Assembly (NCBI RefSeq): GCF_011300215.1
Contig: NZ_CP049866.1
Location: 2,170,001 to 2,234,000, forward strand
Direction of reading: 5' to 3'
DNA length: 64,000 nucleotides
DNA from: Nocardioides piscis
GTDB lineage: Bacteria > Actinomycetota > Actinomycetes > Propionibacteriales > Nocardioidaceae
Shown: one piece after another, positions 42,789 to 50,240 of the stretch
Layout of the letters: each line of letters begins with the position of its first letter
How positions within the stretch are numbered: the first letter of the stretch is position 1
The notes under the pieces: model-generated
Told to the model about the DNA's origin: nothing
Database searches by the model: none
Seen by the model: the letters and a program-made list of their open reading frames with translations, nothing else
Translations under genes and position numbers: made by a program

Positions 42789-43442
42789 ATGAGGAAGGCC
42801 GAGGTGCGCAGCATCAACACGCCGTACGGCGAGGGCCGGCTCCACGTCCGGCGGGCGACCAGCCCGGTCGCGACCCTGCTGCTGAGCCACGGCGCCGGGC
42901 GCGGGATCGACGCGCCCGACCTGGAGGCGCTGGCCCAGGCGCTGCCGGGCAACGGCGTGAGCGTGATGCTCTTCGAGCAGCCCTGGCACGTCGCGGGGCG
43001 CAAGATCGCGACCCCGCCCGCCACCCTGGACGCCGGGCTCACCGCAGCCGCCGACGCCATGCGCGGCCGGACCCCGCTCGTGGTCGGGGGGCGCTCCGCC
43101 GGGGCCAGGTCGGGAGCGCGCTGCGCGAAGTCCCTGGGCGCTCGCGGCGTGCTCGCCCTGTCCTTCCCGCTGCACCCGCCCGGGAGGCCCGAGAAGAGCC
43201 GGGTCGAGGAGCTGCGGTCCGCCGGGCTGCCGATCCTGGTGGTGCAGGGCGAGCGCGACGCCATGGGCCGGCCCGACGAGTTCCCCGACGATGTCGCCGG
43301 CCTCGACCTGACCGTGATCCCCGAGGCCGACCACGGGCTCAAGGTCCCCAAGCGGGCGGAGATCTCGCAGGCCGAGGCGCTCGGGATCGTCGTGGAGTCC
43401 ACGCTGGAGTGGTTGGTGCGCGACATCGCCGGTGTCGGCTGA
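42789..43442 (+). CDS. Alpha/beta-hydrolase (KANL3/Tex30-like family)
   Basis: A 217-residue hydrolase. Opening strand YGEGRLHVRRATS, oxyanion region LLLSHGAGRGIDAPDL, nucleophile elbow VVGGRSAGARSGAR, and late acid and histidine regions in VQGERDAMGRPDEF and EADHGLKVPK. Its size matches the small KANL3/Tex30-like hydrolases. Substrate unknown. ATG 42789 follows the SRAP gene by 13 bases and probably shares its transcript. Confidence 0.82.
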   Translation: MRKAEVRSINTPYGEGRLHVRRATSPVATLLLSHGAGRGIDAPDLEALAQALPGNGVSVMLFEQPWHVAGRKIATPPATLDAGLTAAADAMRGRTPLVVGGRSAGARSGARCAKSLGARGVLALSFPLHPPGRPEKSRVEELRSAGLPILVVQGERDAMGRPDEFPDDVAGLDLTVIPEADHGLKVPKRAEISQAEALGIVVESTLEWLVRDIAGVG

Positions 43443-43448
43443 GACGCG

Positions 43449-43475
43449 GGGAATGGTCGCCGTACGCCTCTTGTT
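43449..43475 (+). promoter_or_regulatory. SigR-type promoter upstream of sigR
   Basis: GGGAAT (43449-43454), 18 bases, then GTT (43473-43475) fits the consensus for the thiol-stress sigma factor SigR/SigH (GGGAAT, N18, GTT). It lies immediately ahead of the sigR coding region and so predicts positive autoregulation. Confidence 0.75.
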
Positions 43476-43553
43476 GTGCCTGTCGTGATGGCAACCATCG
43501 ACTTCGAGGACGAGCTGCTCGACGATGCCCGGGCGGCGGTAGTGTGGCAGGCG

Positions 43554-44183
43554 ATGACTGAATCCCTTGCTGACGACCTGCGCGAGACCGAGAACGCCGA
43601 CGAGCGCTCGGCCCGGTTCGAGCGCGATGCGCTGCCCTTCCTCGACCAGCTCTATGGCGCGGCGATGCGGATGACGCGCAACCCCGCCGATGCCGAGGAC
43701 CTGGTGCAGGAGACGTTCGCCAAGGCGTTCTCGGCGTTCCACCAGTTCAAGCCGGGGACCAACCTCAAGGCCTGGCTCTATCGCATCCTGACCAACACCT
43801 ACATCAACTCCTATCGCAAGAAGCAGCGCGAGCCGCAGCAGTCGATGGCCGAGGACGTCGAGGACTGGCAGCTCGCGCGGGCCGAGTCCCACAGCTCCAC
43901 CGGTCTGAAGTCGGCGGAGATGGAGGCGTTGGAGCACCTGCCCGACTCCGAGGTCAAGAGCGCCCTGCAGCGGTTGCCCGAGGAGTTCCGCCTGGCGGTC
44001 TATCTCGCCGACGTCGAGGGTTTTCCCTACAAGGAGATCGCCGAGATCATGAACACCCCCATCGGCACCGTGATGTCCCGCCTGCACCGCGGACGACGCC
44101 AGCTGCGCGACATGCTCGCCGACCACGTGCGAGCCAACGACCTGCTACCCCGCACCGACTCCGCACCGACGGAGGTCAGCTGA
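43554..44183 (+). CDS. sigR: ECF sigma factor SigR/SigH (thiol-oxidative stress)
   Basis: A 209-residue group IV sigma factor from ATG 43554. Region 2 is [57 protein letters not shown] in pattern, and region 4 is [40 protein letters not shown]. It directs thioredoxin, mycothiol and protein-repair genes in relatives. The frame is open upstream to ATG 43488 and GTG 43476, allowing a longer isoform like the unstable form known in Streptomyces. It overlaps rsrA by one base (TGATGA). Confidence 0.93.
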   Translation: MTESLADDLRETENADERSARFERDALPFLDQLYGAAMRMTRNPADAEDLVQETFAKAFSAFHQFKPGTNLKAWLYRILTNTYINSYRKKQREPQQSMAEDVEDWQLARAESHSSTGLKSAEMEALEHLPDSEVKSALQRLPEEFRLAVYLADVEGFPYKEIAEIMNTPIGTVMSRLHRGRRQLRDMLADHVRANDLLPRTDSAPTEVS

Positions 44184-44443
44184 TGACCCACGACTCCGGC
44201 GACGGTTGCGCCGACTACCTCGAGCGGATCGTCTTCTTCCTCGACAACGAGCTCGACGACGCCGACTGCGCCCAGGTGCAGGTGCACCTCGACGAGTGCG
44301 GCCCCTGCCTGGAGAAGTACGACCTCCAGCGCACCGTCAAGCAGATCGTCGCCCGGTCCTGCTCCGAGCGGGCCCCCGACGAGCTGCGCGACCGGGTGCG
44401 GGTCCAGATCCGCCAGGTGCAGTTCCGCCTCAACGAGAGCTGA
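44183..44443 (+). CDS. rsrA: Zinc-containing redox-sensing anti-sigma factor RsrA
   Basis: An 86-residue ZAS-family anti-sigma factor. The zinc ligands Cys9, His35, Cys39 and Cys42 (HLDECGPC) have exactly the spacing of Streptomyces RsrA (11, 37, 41, 44). Oxidation of these cysteines by disulphide stress releases zinc and SigR. It is translationally coupled to sigR. Confidence 0.95.
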   Translation: MTHDSGDGCADYLERIVFFLDNELDDADCAQVQVHLDECGPCLEKYDLQRTVKQIVARSCSERAPDELRDRVRVQIRQVQFRLNES

Positions 44444-44545
44444 TCGGCGAGCGGTCTGATTCGCTCTTGGCGCTCGCGTCTGGGAGGATGACCGATGCCC
44501 TGTACGGGCACTCAGTCCAGGGCACATCGATCCACGGAGGTCATT

Positions 44546-44620
44546 ATGGGCAAGACCGGACGCAAGCGCCGCGCTCGCAAGAAGAAGGGCGCGAACCACG
44601 GCAAGCGCCCCAACGCCTGA
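44546..44620 (+). CDS. Large ribosomal subunit protein bL37
   Basis: A 24-residue, very basic protein: MGKTGRKRRARKKKGA followed by NHGKRPNA. It matches the small actinobacterial ribosomal protein bL37 first seen in mycobacterial 50S structures, whose C-terminal ANHGKRPNA is conserved. A clear ribosome site (GGAGG, 44537-44541) precedes the ATG by 4 bases and two hairpins follow. The location just after sigR-rsrA is the same as in other actinobacteria as I recall. Too short for ordinary gene finders. Confidence 0.9.
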   Translation: MGKTGRKRRARKKKGANHGKRPNA

Positions 44621-44636
44621 GCGAAGTTTTTCTGTC

Positions 44637-44662
44637 GGAGTCCCCGCCCAGGCGGGGACTCC
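44637..44662 (+). terminator. Strong terminator after bL37
   Basis: GGAGTCCCCGCC-CA-GGCGGGGACTCC is a perfect 12-base stem with a 2-base loop, followed by TTCGCTTT. It starts 17 bases after the bL37 stop. Confidence 0.85.
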
Positions 44663-44682
44663 TTCGCTTTGTGCAGGCACGA

Positions 44683-44717
44683 AGCGGCGACTTCCCCGCC
44701 TGAGCGGGGACGTCGCC
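44683..44717. terminator. Second hairpin, probably for the convergent thioesterase gene
   Basis: GCGGCGAC-TT-CCCCGC, loop, GCGGGG-AC-GTCGCCGC forms a long stem with one 2-base internal mismatch. It lies 12 bases from the end of the minus-strand thioesterase gene and can serve both directions. Confidence 0.65.
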
Positions 44718-44728
44718 GCCGGCCCGGG

Positions 44729-45112
44729 TCAGACCCGGGAGAGGAACCGCTCCGCGTCGACGACCACCCGGGTGACCTCCCCGGTGGCCACCACCTTGGT
44801 GTCCTTGGCGGTCCCGCCGGCGTGCCGGGCGGCGACGGAGAACCGGTGGAGGCGGCCATCGACGTGGACGCTCGTCGCGGTGACCTCGAGCACGGCGCCC
44901 ACGGGACTGGCGCCGACGTGCTCGAGCGAGACACGGGTGCCGACGCTCGTGGACCCGTCGGGCAGCGCCGACTCGATCGCTGCGCAGGTCGCTGCCTCGC
45001 ACCACGCGAGCACCCGCGGAGTGCCCAGGACCGGCAACGAGCCGCTCCCCACGGCCAGGGCGGTGTCGTCGTCGGTCACGGTGAACGTGAGTGTCGCGTG
45101 CTGCTCGGTCAT
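44729..45112 (-). CDS. Thioesterase family protein (hot-dog fold, FlK-like)
   Basis: A 127-residue hot-dog protein: LAVGSGSLPVLGTPRVLAWCEAATCAAIESAL, then TSVGTRVSLEHVGASPVGAVLEVTA and FSVAARHAG. The pattern GTRVSLEHVGASPVG with the glutamate before His fits the FlK-type small acyl-CoA thioesterases. Substrate unknown. It is monocistronic between two sigma-factor loci. Confidence 0.82.
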   Translation of the reverse strand: MTEQHATLTFTVTDDDTALAVGSGSLPVLGTPRVLAWCEAATCAAIESALPDGSTSVGTRVSLEHVGASPVGAVLEVTATSVHVDGRLHRFSVAARHAGGTAKDTKVVATGEVTRVVVDAERFLSRV

Positions 45113-45186
45113 GGGCAGATCCTAGGTTGGGCCGAGAAGTCGGGCGCGTCGAGCAACCTCGGGGTGGCTGCGACGTCATAGGGGGT

Positions 45187-45708
45187 GTGACGATCGAGGT
45201 GCAGGAGCCGGTACGGCAGGTGGAGCTCGCGGAGCTGTATGCCGCGCACCGGCTCGGTCTGGTTCGCCTGGCCGTGCTCCTGGTCGATGACCTCGCCAGC
45301 GCCGAGGACGTCGTCCAGGACGCCTTCACCGCGCTCGCCCGGCGCAGTGGGGGACTGCGGGACCCGTCCGCGGCGGTCGGCTACCTGCGGGTCTCGGTGG
45401 TCAACGGAGCGCGGTCGATGCTGCGCCGGCGGCGCACCGTCCGCGGTTACGTGCCGCCCAGGCCGCTCGAACCGGAAGGACCAGAAGACCGTGCCGTCGT
45501 GGCGGAGGAGCACCGCGAGCTGCTCGACGCGGTCAAGGCTCTCGCGCCGCGACAGCGCGAGGTGCTGGTGCTGCGCTACTGGTCGGGGCTCTCCGAGGCG
45601 GAGATCGCCCACGCTCTCGGCATCAGCCCCGGGACGGTGAAGTCGACCGCCAGTCGCGCGCTCGACGTGCTCGAACGAATCCTCGGGGACAAGGAGGACA
45701 GGTCATGA
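45187..45708 (+). CDS. ECF RNA polymerase sigma factor
   Basis: A 173-residue group IV sigma factor. Region 2 is ELYAAHRLGLVRLAVLLVDDLASAEDVVQDAFTALARR in pattern, and region 4 is LAPRQREVLVLRYWSGLSEAEIAHALGISPGTVKSTASRAL. It is of the class often called SigE-family in actinobacteria. GTG 45187 starts the domain. A 4-base overlap couples it to a membrane protein that probably regulates it. Its target promoter is not known. Confidence 0.9.
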   Translation: MTIEVQEPVRQVELAELYAAHRLGLVRLAVLLVDDLASAEDVVQDAFTALARRSGGLRDPSAAVGYLRVSVVNGARSMLRRRRTVRGYVPPRPLEPEGPEDRAVVAEEHRELLDAVKALAPRQREVLVLRYWSGLSEAEIAHALGISPGTVKSTASRALDVLERILGDKEDRS

Positions 45709-47147
45709 ACGATCTCGAAGCCCGTCTCGCCGAGGCGTTCTCGGCGCGCGCCGGCTCGGTCCAGTCCGAGGACCTGTCCGACCGGCCCCTGCCCGCGTCG
45801 ATCGTGCCGTTGTGGCGGCGGACCCCTGTCCTGATGGCTGCTGCCGCCTGTCTGGCCGTCGTCGCGACCTCCGCGGTCGTGCTGGCCGGCCTGCCCCAGA
45901 GGCACGAGGGGCCCCGGCCGGCTGGCCCGACGCCCCAGGTCGTGCTGCCGACCGACGTGGGCGTCGACTGGCCCCGGGCGAAGGCGTCCGCCCGGCCTCG
46001 ACTCGACCTCGACGGCGACGGCACCGTCGAGACGGTGCAGCTCCTGGCTGAGCCGAGCGAGGACTTCGACGGTCGTGTGCGGCTGCAGACCACGCTGAGC
46101 GGGTCGGGGGACCGTGCCTTCGGCGTGATCGACATCGGCACCTCGATCGGGGTCGATGCGCTGGCGCCGATCGACGCCGACCGCGACGGCGACCAGGAGC
46201 TGGTGATCTACCACGAGGCGACCGACGACGTGATGGACCAGCTGGTGGTCGTGCTGGACCTGCGCGACGGCCTGCTGGTCGAGGCGCCACAGAGCTCCCC
46301 GGGGCTGCTGATGCGCGGCACCGCGCCGGTCCCCGACGACGCCCCGGTCGGCGACTACTACCAGCTGGTCCAGATCCGCGACTACTGGATCGAGGACGGC
46401 CGGCTGTTCTCCAGCAGCTCGCACAACGCCTTCGCCGAATACATGGGCGGCATGAACGTGGCACGCCCGGAGCGCCTGGTCGTCAGTCTCGTCGAGTGGG
46501 TCCTGCGCGACGACGGGGTCCTCGAGCCGATGCCGGCCGACGAGCCGTGCCGGGTCGTCGAGCTCGGCGGCCCGGCGAAGGGGCGCGCCTGTGAGCCGGG
46601 GGAGCGGGACGCCCCGCCCAGGGTCGCGCCGGTCGCCGACGAGGTCGTCCGCGTGGGCGGGACCTTCTCCTCGCGGGTCGGCTACCGCTACGACGTCCGG
46701 GTCGAGGCCGGCGGCGGCGACCCCACCCTCGTGGTCGCGAACGAGGACGGCCGACGTGTCGAACAGCCGCTCGACCTGGGTCCCGATCCGGTGGTCTTCA
46801 CCCAGCAGCCACTCGGTGTGCTCTCCGACGGGGCGTCCGTGGTCGCCGCCGCCGACGACGCGGTGAGCTCGAGGATGACGGTGTTCGGTCAGGACCGCGA
46901 CCGGATGGTGCCCTACGAGGTCGTCGGTGACATCGAGCTCGGCTCCGGTGTGACCGCCGGAGGCGCTGGTCTGCGGACCTGGCTGACCACCGGCGGGAGC
47001 CTGGTCACCGCGGTCCACACCGGGGACGGCGATGCGTGGGACGTCTTCACCTGGACCGGCTTCCGCGGTCACAAGATGGGCGCGATACCCCGCGGCACCG
47101 TGTGCTTCGACGACATCGCGGACCCGGACACGGCGCGCACCTGCTGA
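45705..47147 (+). CDS. ECF-coupled single-pass membrane protein of unknown function
   Basis: A 480-residue protein. Residues 1 to 40 are a short cytoplasmic segment (NDLEARLAEAFSARAGSV) of the size of a minimal anti-sigma region, then one membrane helix (VLMAAAACLAVVATSAVVLAGL), then about 410 extracellular residues. The outer part carries calcium-loop-like motifs DLDGDGTVETV and DADRDGDQELVIY (FG-GAP/EF-loop style), four cysteines in two pairs, and beta-rich sequence. Coupling to the ECF sigma gene suggests a membrane sensor/anti-sigma role; this is inference. Confidence 0.7.
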   Translation: MNDLEARLAEAFSARAGSVQSEDLSDRPLPASIVPLWRRTPVLMAAAACLAVVATSAVVLAGLPQRHEGPRPAGPTPQVVLPTDVGVDWPRAKASARPRLDLDGDGTVETVQLLAEPSEDFDGRVRLQTTLSGSGDRAFGVIDIGTSIGVDALAPIDADRDGDQELVIYHEATDDVMDQLVVVLDLRDGLLVEAPQSSPGLLMRGTAPVPDDAPVGDYYQLVQIRDYWIEDGRLFSSSSHNAFAEYMGGMNVARPERLVVSLVEWVLRDDGVLEPMPADEPCRVVELGGPAKGRACEPGERDAPPRVAPVADEVVRVGGTFSSRVGYRYDVRVEAGGGDPTLVVANEDGRRVEQPLDLGPDPVVFTQQPLGVLSDGASVVAAADDAVSSRMTVFGQDRDRMVPYEVVGDIELGSGVTAGGAGLRTWLTTGGSLVTAVHTGDGDAWDVFTWTGFRGHKMGAIPRGTVCFDDIADPDTARTC

Positions 47148-47160
47148 TCGGCAGCGGAGC

Positions 47161-47595
47161 TCAGTCGAGCTGCTTCCCGAACGCGATCAGGTGCACGTCA
47201 GGGGCAGGACTCCAGTCGCGCTCCGGCAGGCGCTCGTAGCCCAGTCGCGCATAGACGGCGTGCGCCGCGGTCATCACGGCCAGCGACGAGAGCACCATCG
47301 CCACGGCACCGTGCGACCGCGCCCGCTCCTCGCAGGTGCGGGCCAGCGCCATACCGACGCCCCTGCCCCGGGCGCTCGGGGCCACCGACAGCATCCGGAA
47401 CTCGCCCTCGTCGTCCCTGCTGATCTCCCGCCACACCGAGCCCGGCGGACAGTAGGTCACGCAACCGAGCACCTCGTCGCCGTCGACCGCGACCCAGACC
47501 TCCGCCTCGGCGTCGCGGCGCGCCACGTCGCCCACCCGCTCGCGATAGAAGTCCTCGGCCCCGGTGAAGAAGGGTTCGTATGCCGCCAGGCACAC
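47161..47595 (-). CDS. GNAT family N-acetyltransferase
   Basis: At least 144 residues. The acetyl-CoA loop is RMLSVAPSARGRGVGMALARTCEERA, with strand VWVAVDGDEVLGCVTY before it and HAVYARLGYERLPERDW at the end. The first ATG/GTG/TTG in frame is GTG 47595. However, upstream codons from CTG 47643 read LRIRRIRPGEHLGAGAV, a typical GNAT beginning, so translation may start at a CTG next to the end of the ilvG-like gene. Substrate unknown. Confidence 0.82.
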   Translation of the reverse strand: MCLAAYEPFFTGAEDFYRERVGDVARRDAEAEVWVAVDGDEVLGCVTYCPPGSVWREISRDDEGEFRMLSVAPSARGRGVGMALARTCEERARSHGAVAMVLSSLAVMTAAHAVYARLGYERLPERDWSPAPDVHLIAFGKQLD

Positions 47596-47648
47596 CGCTC
47601 CCGCCCCGAGGTGCTCCCCGGGGCGGATGCGGCGGATCCGCAGGCTCT

Positions 47649-49303
47649 TCAGATGCCCAGGGTGTTGCGTGGGTAGGCCGCCTCGACGTCGGTGATCACG
47701 TTGACGAGGTAGGGCACGCCCGAGGCATAGGCCCGGTCCAGGGCCGGACCGATCTCCTTGGGGTCGGTGACCTGCTCGCCGGCGCCGCCCAGCGCGGTGA
47801 CGACCTGGTGGTAGGGAGTCTGCTGGGCCAGGTCGGCGATGACGTCGTAGCCATAGATCATCTGCATGGGTCCCTTCTCCAGGCCCCAGGCCGAGTTGTT
47901 GCCCATCACCATGACGACCGGCAGGTTGTGGCGGACGAGCGTGTCGACGTCCATCAGCGAGAACCCTGCCGCGCCGTCGCCGAGCAGCAGCGTCACCTGG
48001 GCGGAAGGTCGAGCGACCCGCGCCGCGATCGCAGCGCCCAGGCCGGCACCGAGGCAGCCGTAGGGGCCGGGGTCGAGCCAGCTGCCGGGCCGCTTGGGCT
48101 CGACGAACTTCCCGGCGAAGCTGACGAAGTCGCCACCGTCGCCGATGACGACAGCGTCGTCGGCCAACCGGGGGACCAGCTCGCCATAGATGCGGGCGGG
48201 GTGGATCGGGTCGGCCTCGGCGGTGAGGAGCTCGTTGTCCTTGGCGGCGTTGGCCTTGACCACGTCGGCCAGCTCAGCTGTCCAGCCCGACCAGTCGGGA
48301 GTGCTGCGCCCGCCCTGGACGGCCGTGACCAGACCGTCGAAGACCGACGTGAGGTCGCCTGCCGCCGTGGCCTCGAGCTGGGCGTGCTGGGCCAGCTGGC
48401 CGGGTGAGTCGGCGACGTGCACGACCTTGGCGGGCGTGGCCCCGTCCTTGCCGCCGAAGGCGCCGTAGCCGAGGCGGAAGTCGAGGGGCGTGCCGACGAC
48501 GATGACGAGGTCGGCGCTGTTGAGCGCGACGCCTCGCGCCTTGGTGACCAGGAGCGGGTGTCCACCCGGCAGGATCCCGCGGCCCATGCCGTTGGTGAGC
48601 GCCGGGATGCCGAGGGACTCCACCATCCGCAGGGCCGCCTCCTCGGCGTGGTCGCCCCACACGTCGGTCCCGAGCACCATCAGCGGGTGCCGTGACTGCG
48701 CGAGCAGGTCGGCGATGCGCGAGATGTCGTCGCCGTCGGGCTCGACGGCCGCGACGGCCACCCCAGCGCCTGCAGAACCGGAGCCGACGCCGAAGAACGC
48801 GTCCATGGGTACGTCGACGAACACTGGTCCGCGGTGCGATGAGCGCGCGACGGTGAACGCGTCGTCGAAGCCGGCCGCCACGTCGTCGGGCGTGTGGAGG
48901 GTGCGGGCCTGCTTGGACACCGGGGCGACGATCGGCAGGTGGTCGATCTCCTGCAGGGCGCCGGTGCCCCAGCGGTTGCTCGGGGCGCGCCCCCCGACGA
49001 CCACCATCGGCGAGCCGGCGAACTGCGCCTGGGCGATCGCCGAGAGACCGTTGGTGACACCGGGGCCCGCTGTGAGCACAGCAAGTCCCGGCACCCGGGT
49101 CAGCTTGCCGGTGGCCTCTGCAGCGAAGGCAGCCGTCTGCTCGTGGCGGACGTCGAGGAGCCGCATCGGGGGTCGGCCTTCACGGCGCCGTCGTACATGG
49201 GGAAGACATGCGCTCCCGAGAGGGTGAACATGGTCTCGACTCCGTGAGCGCGGGCTACGGAGACGGCGAGCTCGCCGCTGTGCCCTTTGATGTCCTCAGT
49301 CAT
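47649..49303 (-). pseudogene. ilvG: Thiamine-diphosphate enzyme, IlvG-like acetolactate synthase family, reading frame broken by one base
   Basis: About 552 residues when joined. From ATG 49303 the first frame has GVETMFTLSGAHVFPMYDGAVKADP. The second frame then supplies MRLLDVRHEQTAAFAAEATGKLT (catalytic Glu) and AGPGVTNGLSAIAQAQ. The ThDP site is GDGAAGFSLMDVDTLVRHNLPVVMVMGNN. One extra base in the GGGGG run at 49168-49172 (CCCCC on the coding strand) repairs the frame. The form resembles mycobacterial IlvG (Rv1820) rather than the IlvB of branched-chain synthesis; no small subunit is near. The exact reaction is uncertain. Confidence 0.8.
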
Positions 49304-49349
49304 GCGGCGAACGCTAGAGCATGGCGAAAGGCTGTGACGGGGCCTTCGA

Positions 49350-50207
49350 TCAGTTGTGGGTGCCCTGTGACGTAAGAAACGGTGAATTGGTTTCTTTGAG
49401 CGCTTCGACCAGGACCAGGATCAGGTCGGGCCGCACCTGGGGTGGACTTGCCGCCAGCTGGAGCTGCAGGTGCAGCGAGCGGAGGAAGGCCTGCGCGTTG
49501 CCCGTCACGAGGTAGGGGTCGAGGTCGCCGCTGTGGGCGAACGGGTTGGCCGCCTGGGCGATCCGCATGACCCATGGCTCCAGCACCTTGAGGCTGACGA
49601 CGTTGCGCCGCAGGATCTGCATCGTCGCCGCGGCCATGCGGTCGGTCTCGCCGGCCACCAGCAGCTCGGACTCCTGCATCAGGAGCCGGTCGGCCAGCAC
49701 GTCGAGCAGCACGGTCAGCTCATTGGTGGCGAAGTGCGGGGAGTGTGCGAGCGTCCCGATCGCGTCCGACCCGTGGGCGAGGGCGTGGGCCCAGCCCTTC
49801 CCGGGGACGTAGCCGCGGGTGTCCTGCTCACGCAGGAACCAGGAGGCGATGCGGTCACCCCACTCGAAGATCTTCGTGCCCGGCAGGAGGTATTGCTGGT
49901 TGTCGCGCGCGAGGCACTCCGCCAGCGCCAGGACCGAGAAGCTGCGTCGGAACACGGTGTCGGTGTCACGCTCGCCGATCCCGACGGCGAGGCCGGCGGC
50001 CATGCCGTCGCCCAGGCCGGCCAGCAGGTCGTCGTACACCCCTCGCTCGATCCAGGTCGAGAGGGCCGGGAACGCGGTGCCGTCGCGCTGCTCGGGGTCG
50101 GGGGAACCGAGCATGGTGGTCAGCTCGGCCGTGAGGTCGTCCAGAGGTCTGTCGACGGGAACCTCGAGACCCGTCTTGAGGACCCCCCGCCAATACCCGA
50201 TGACCAT
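49350..50207 (-). CDS. DUF2785 domain-containing protein
   Basis: A 285-residue soluble helical-repeat protein. Recognisable blocks are WIERGVYDDLLAGLGDGMAAGL, RSFSVLALAECLARDN, GDRIASWFLREQDTRGYVPGKGWAHALAHGSDAIGTLAHSPH and QILRRNVVSLKVLEPWVMRIA. Function of DUF2785 is unknown. The frame extends far upstream as an antisense artefact of pdtaS; ATG 50207 is the credible start. It is divergent from pdtaS with a 33-base gap. Confidence 0.82.
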   Translation of the reverse strand: MVIGYWRGVLKTGLEVPVDRPLDDLTAELTTMLGSPDPEQRDGTAFPALSTWIERGVYDDLLAGLGDGMAAGLAVGIGERDTDTVFRRSFSVLALAECLARDNQQYLLPGTKIFEWGDRIASWFLREQDTRGYVPGKGWAHALAHGSDAIGTLAHSPHFATNELTVLLDVLADRLLMQESELLVAGETDRMAAATMQILRRNVVSLKVLEPWVMRIAQAANPFAHSGDLDPYLVTGNAQAFLRSLHLQLQLAASPPQVRPDLILVLVEALKETNSPFLTSQGTHN

Positions 50208-50240
50208 GGGGGCATCTTGCCAGACTCTAGGGTGGGCCTC

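Noticed and set aside
44444..44545. A structured 5' leader (GCCCTG/CAGGGC and TGCCC/GGGCA stems) controlling bL37
   Set aside because: The stems are only 5 to 6 bases and mutually exclusive, so they are likely to arise by chance at this GC content.
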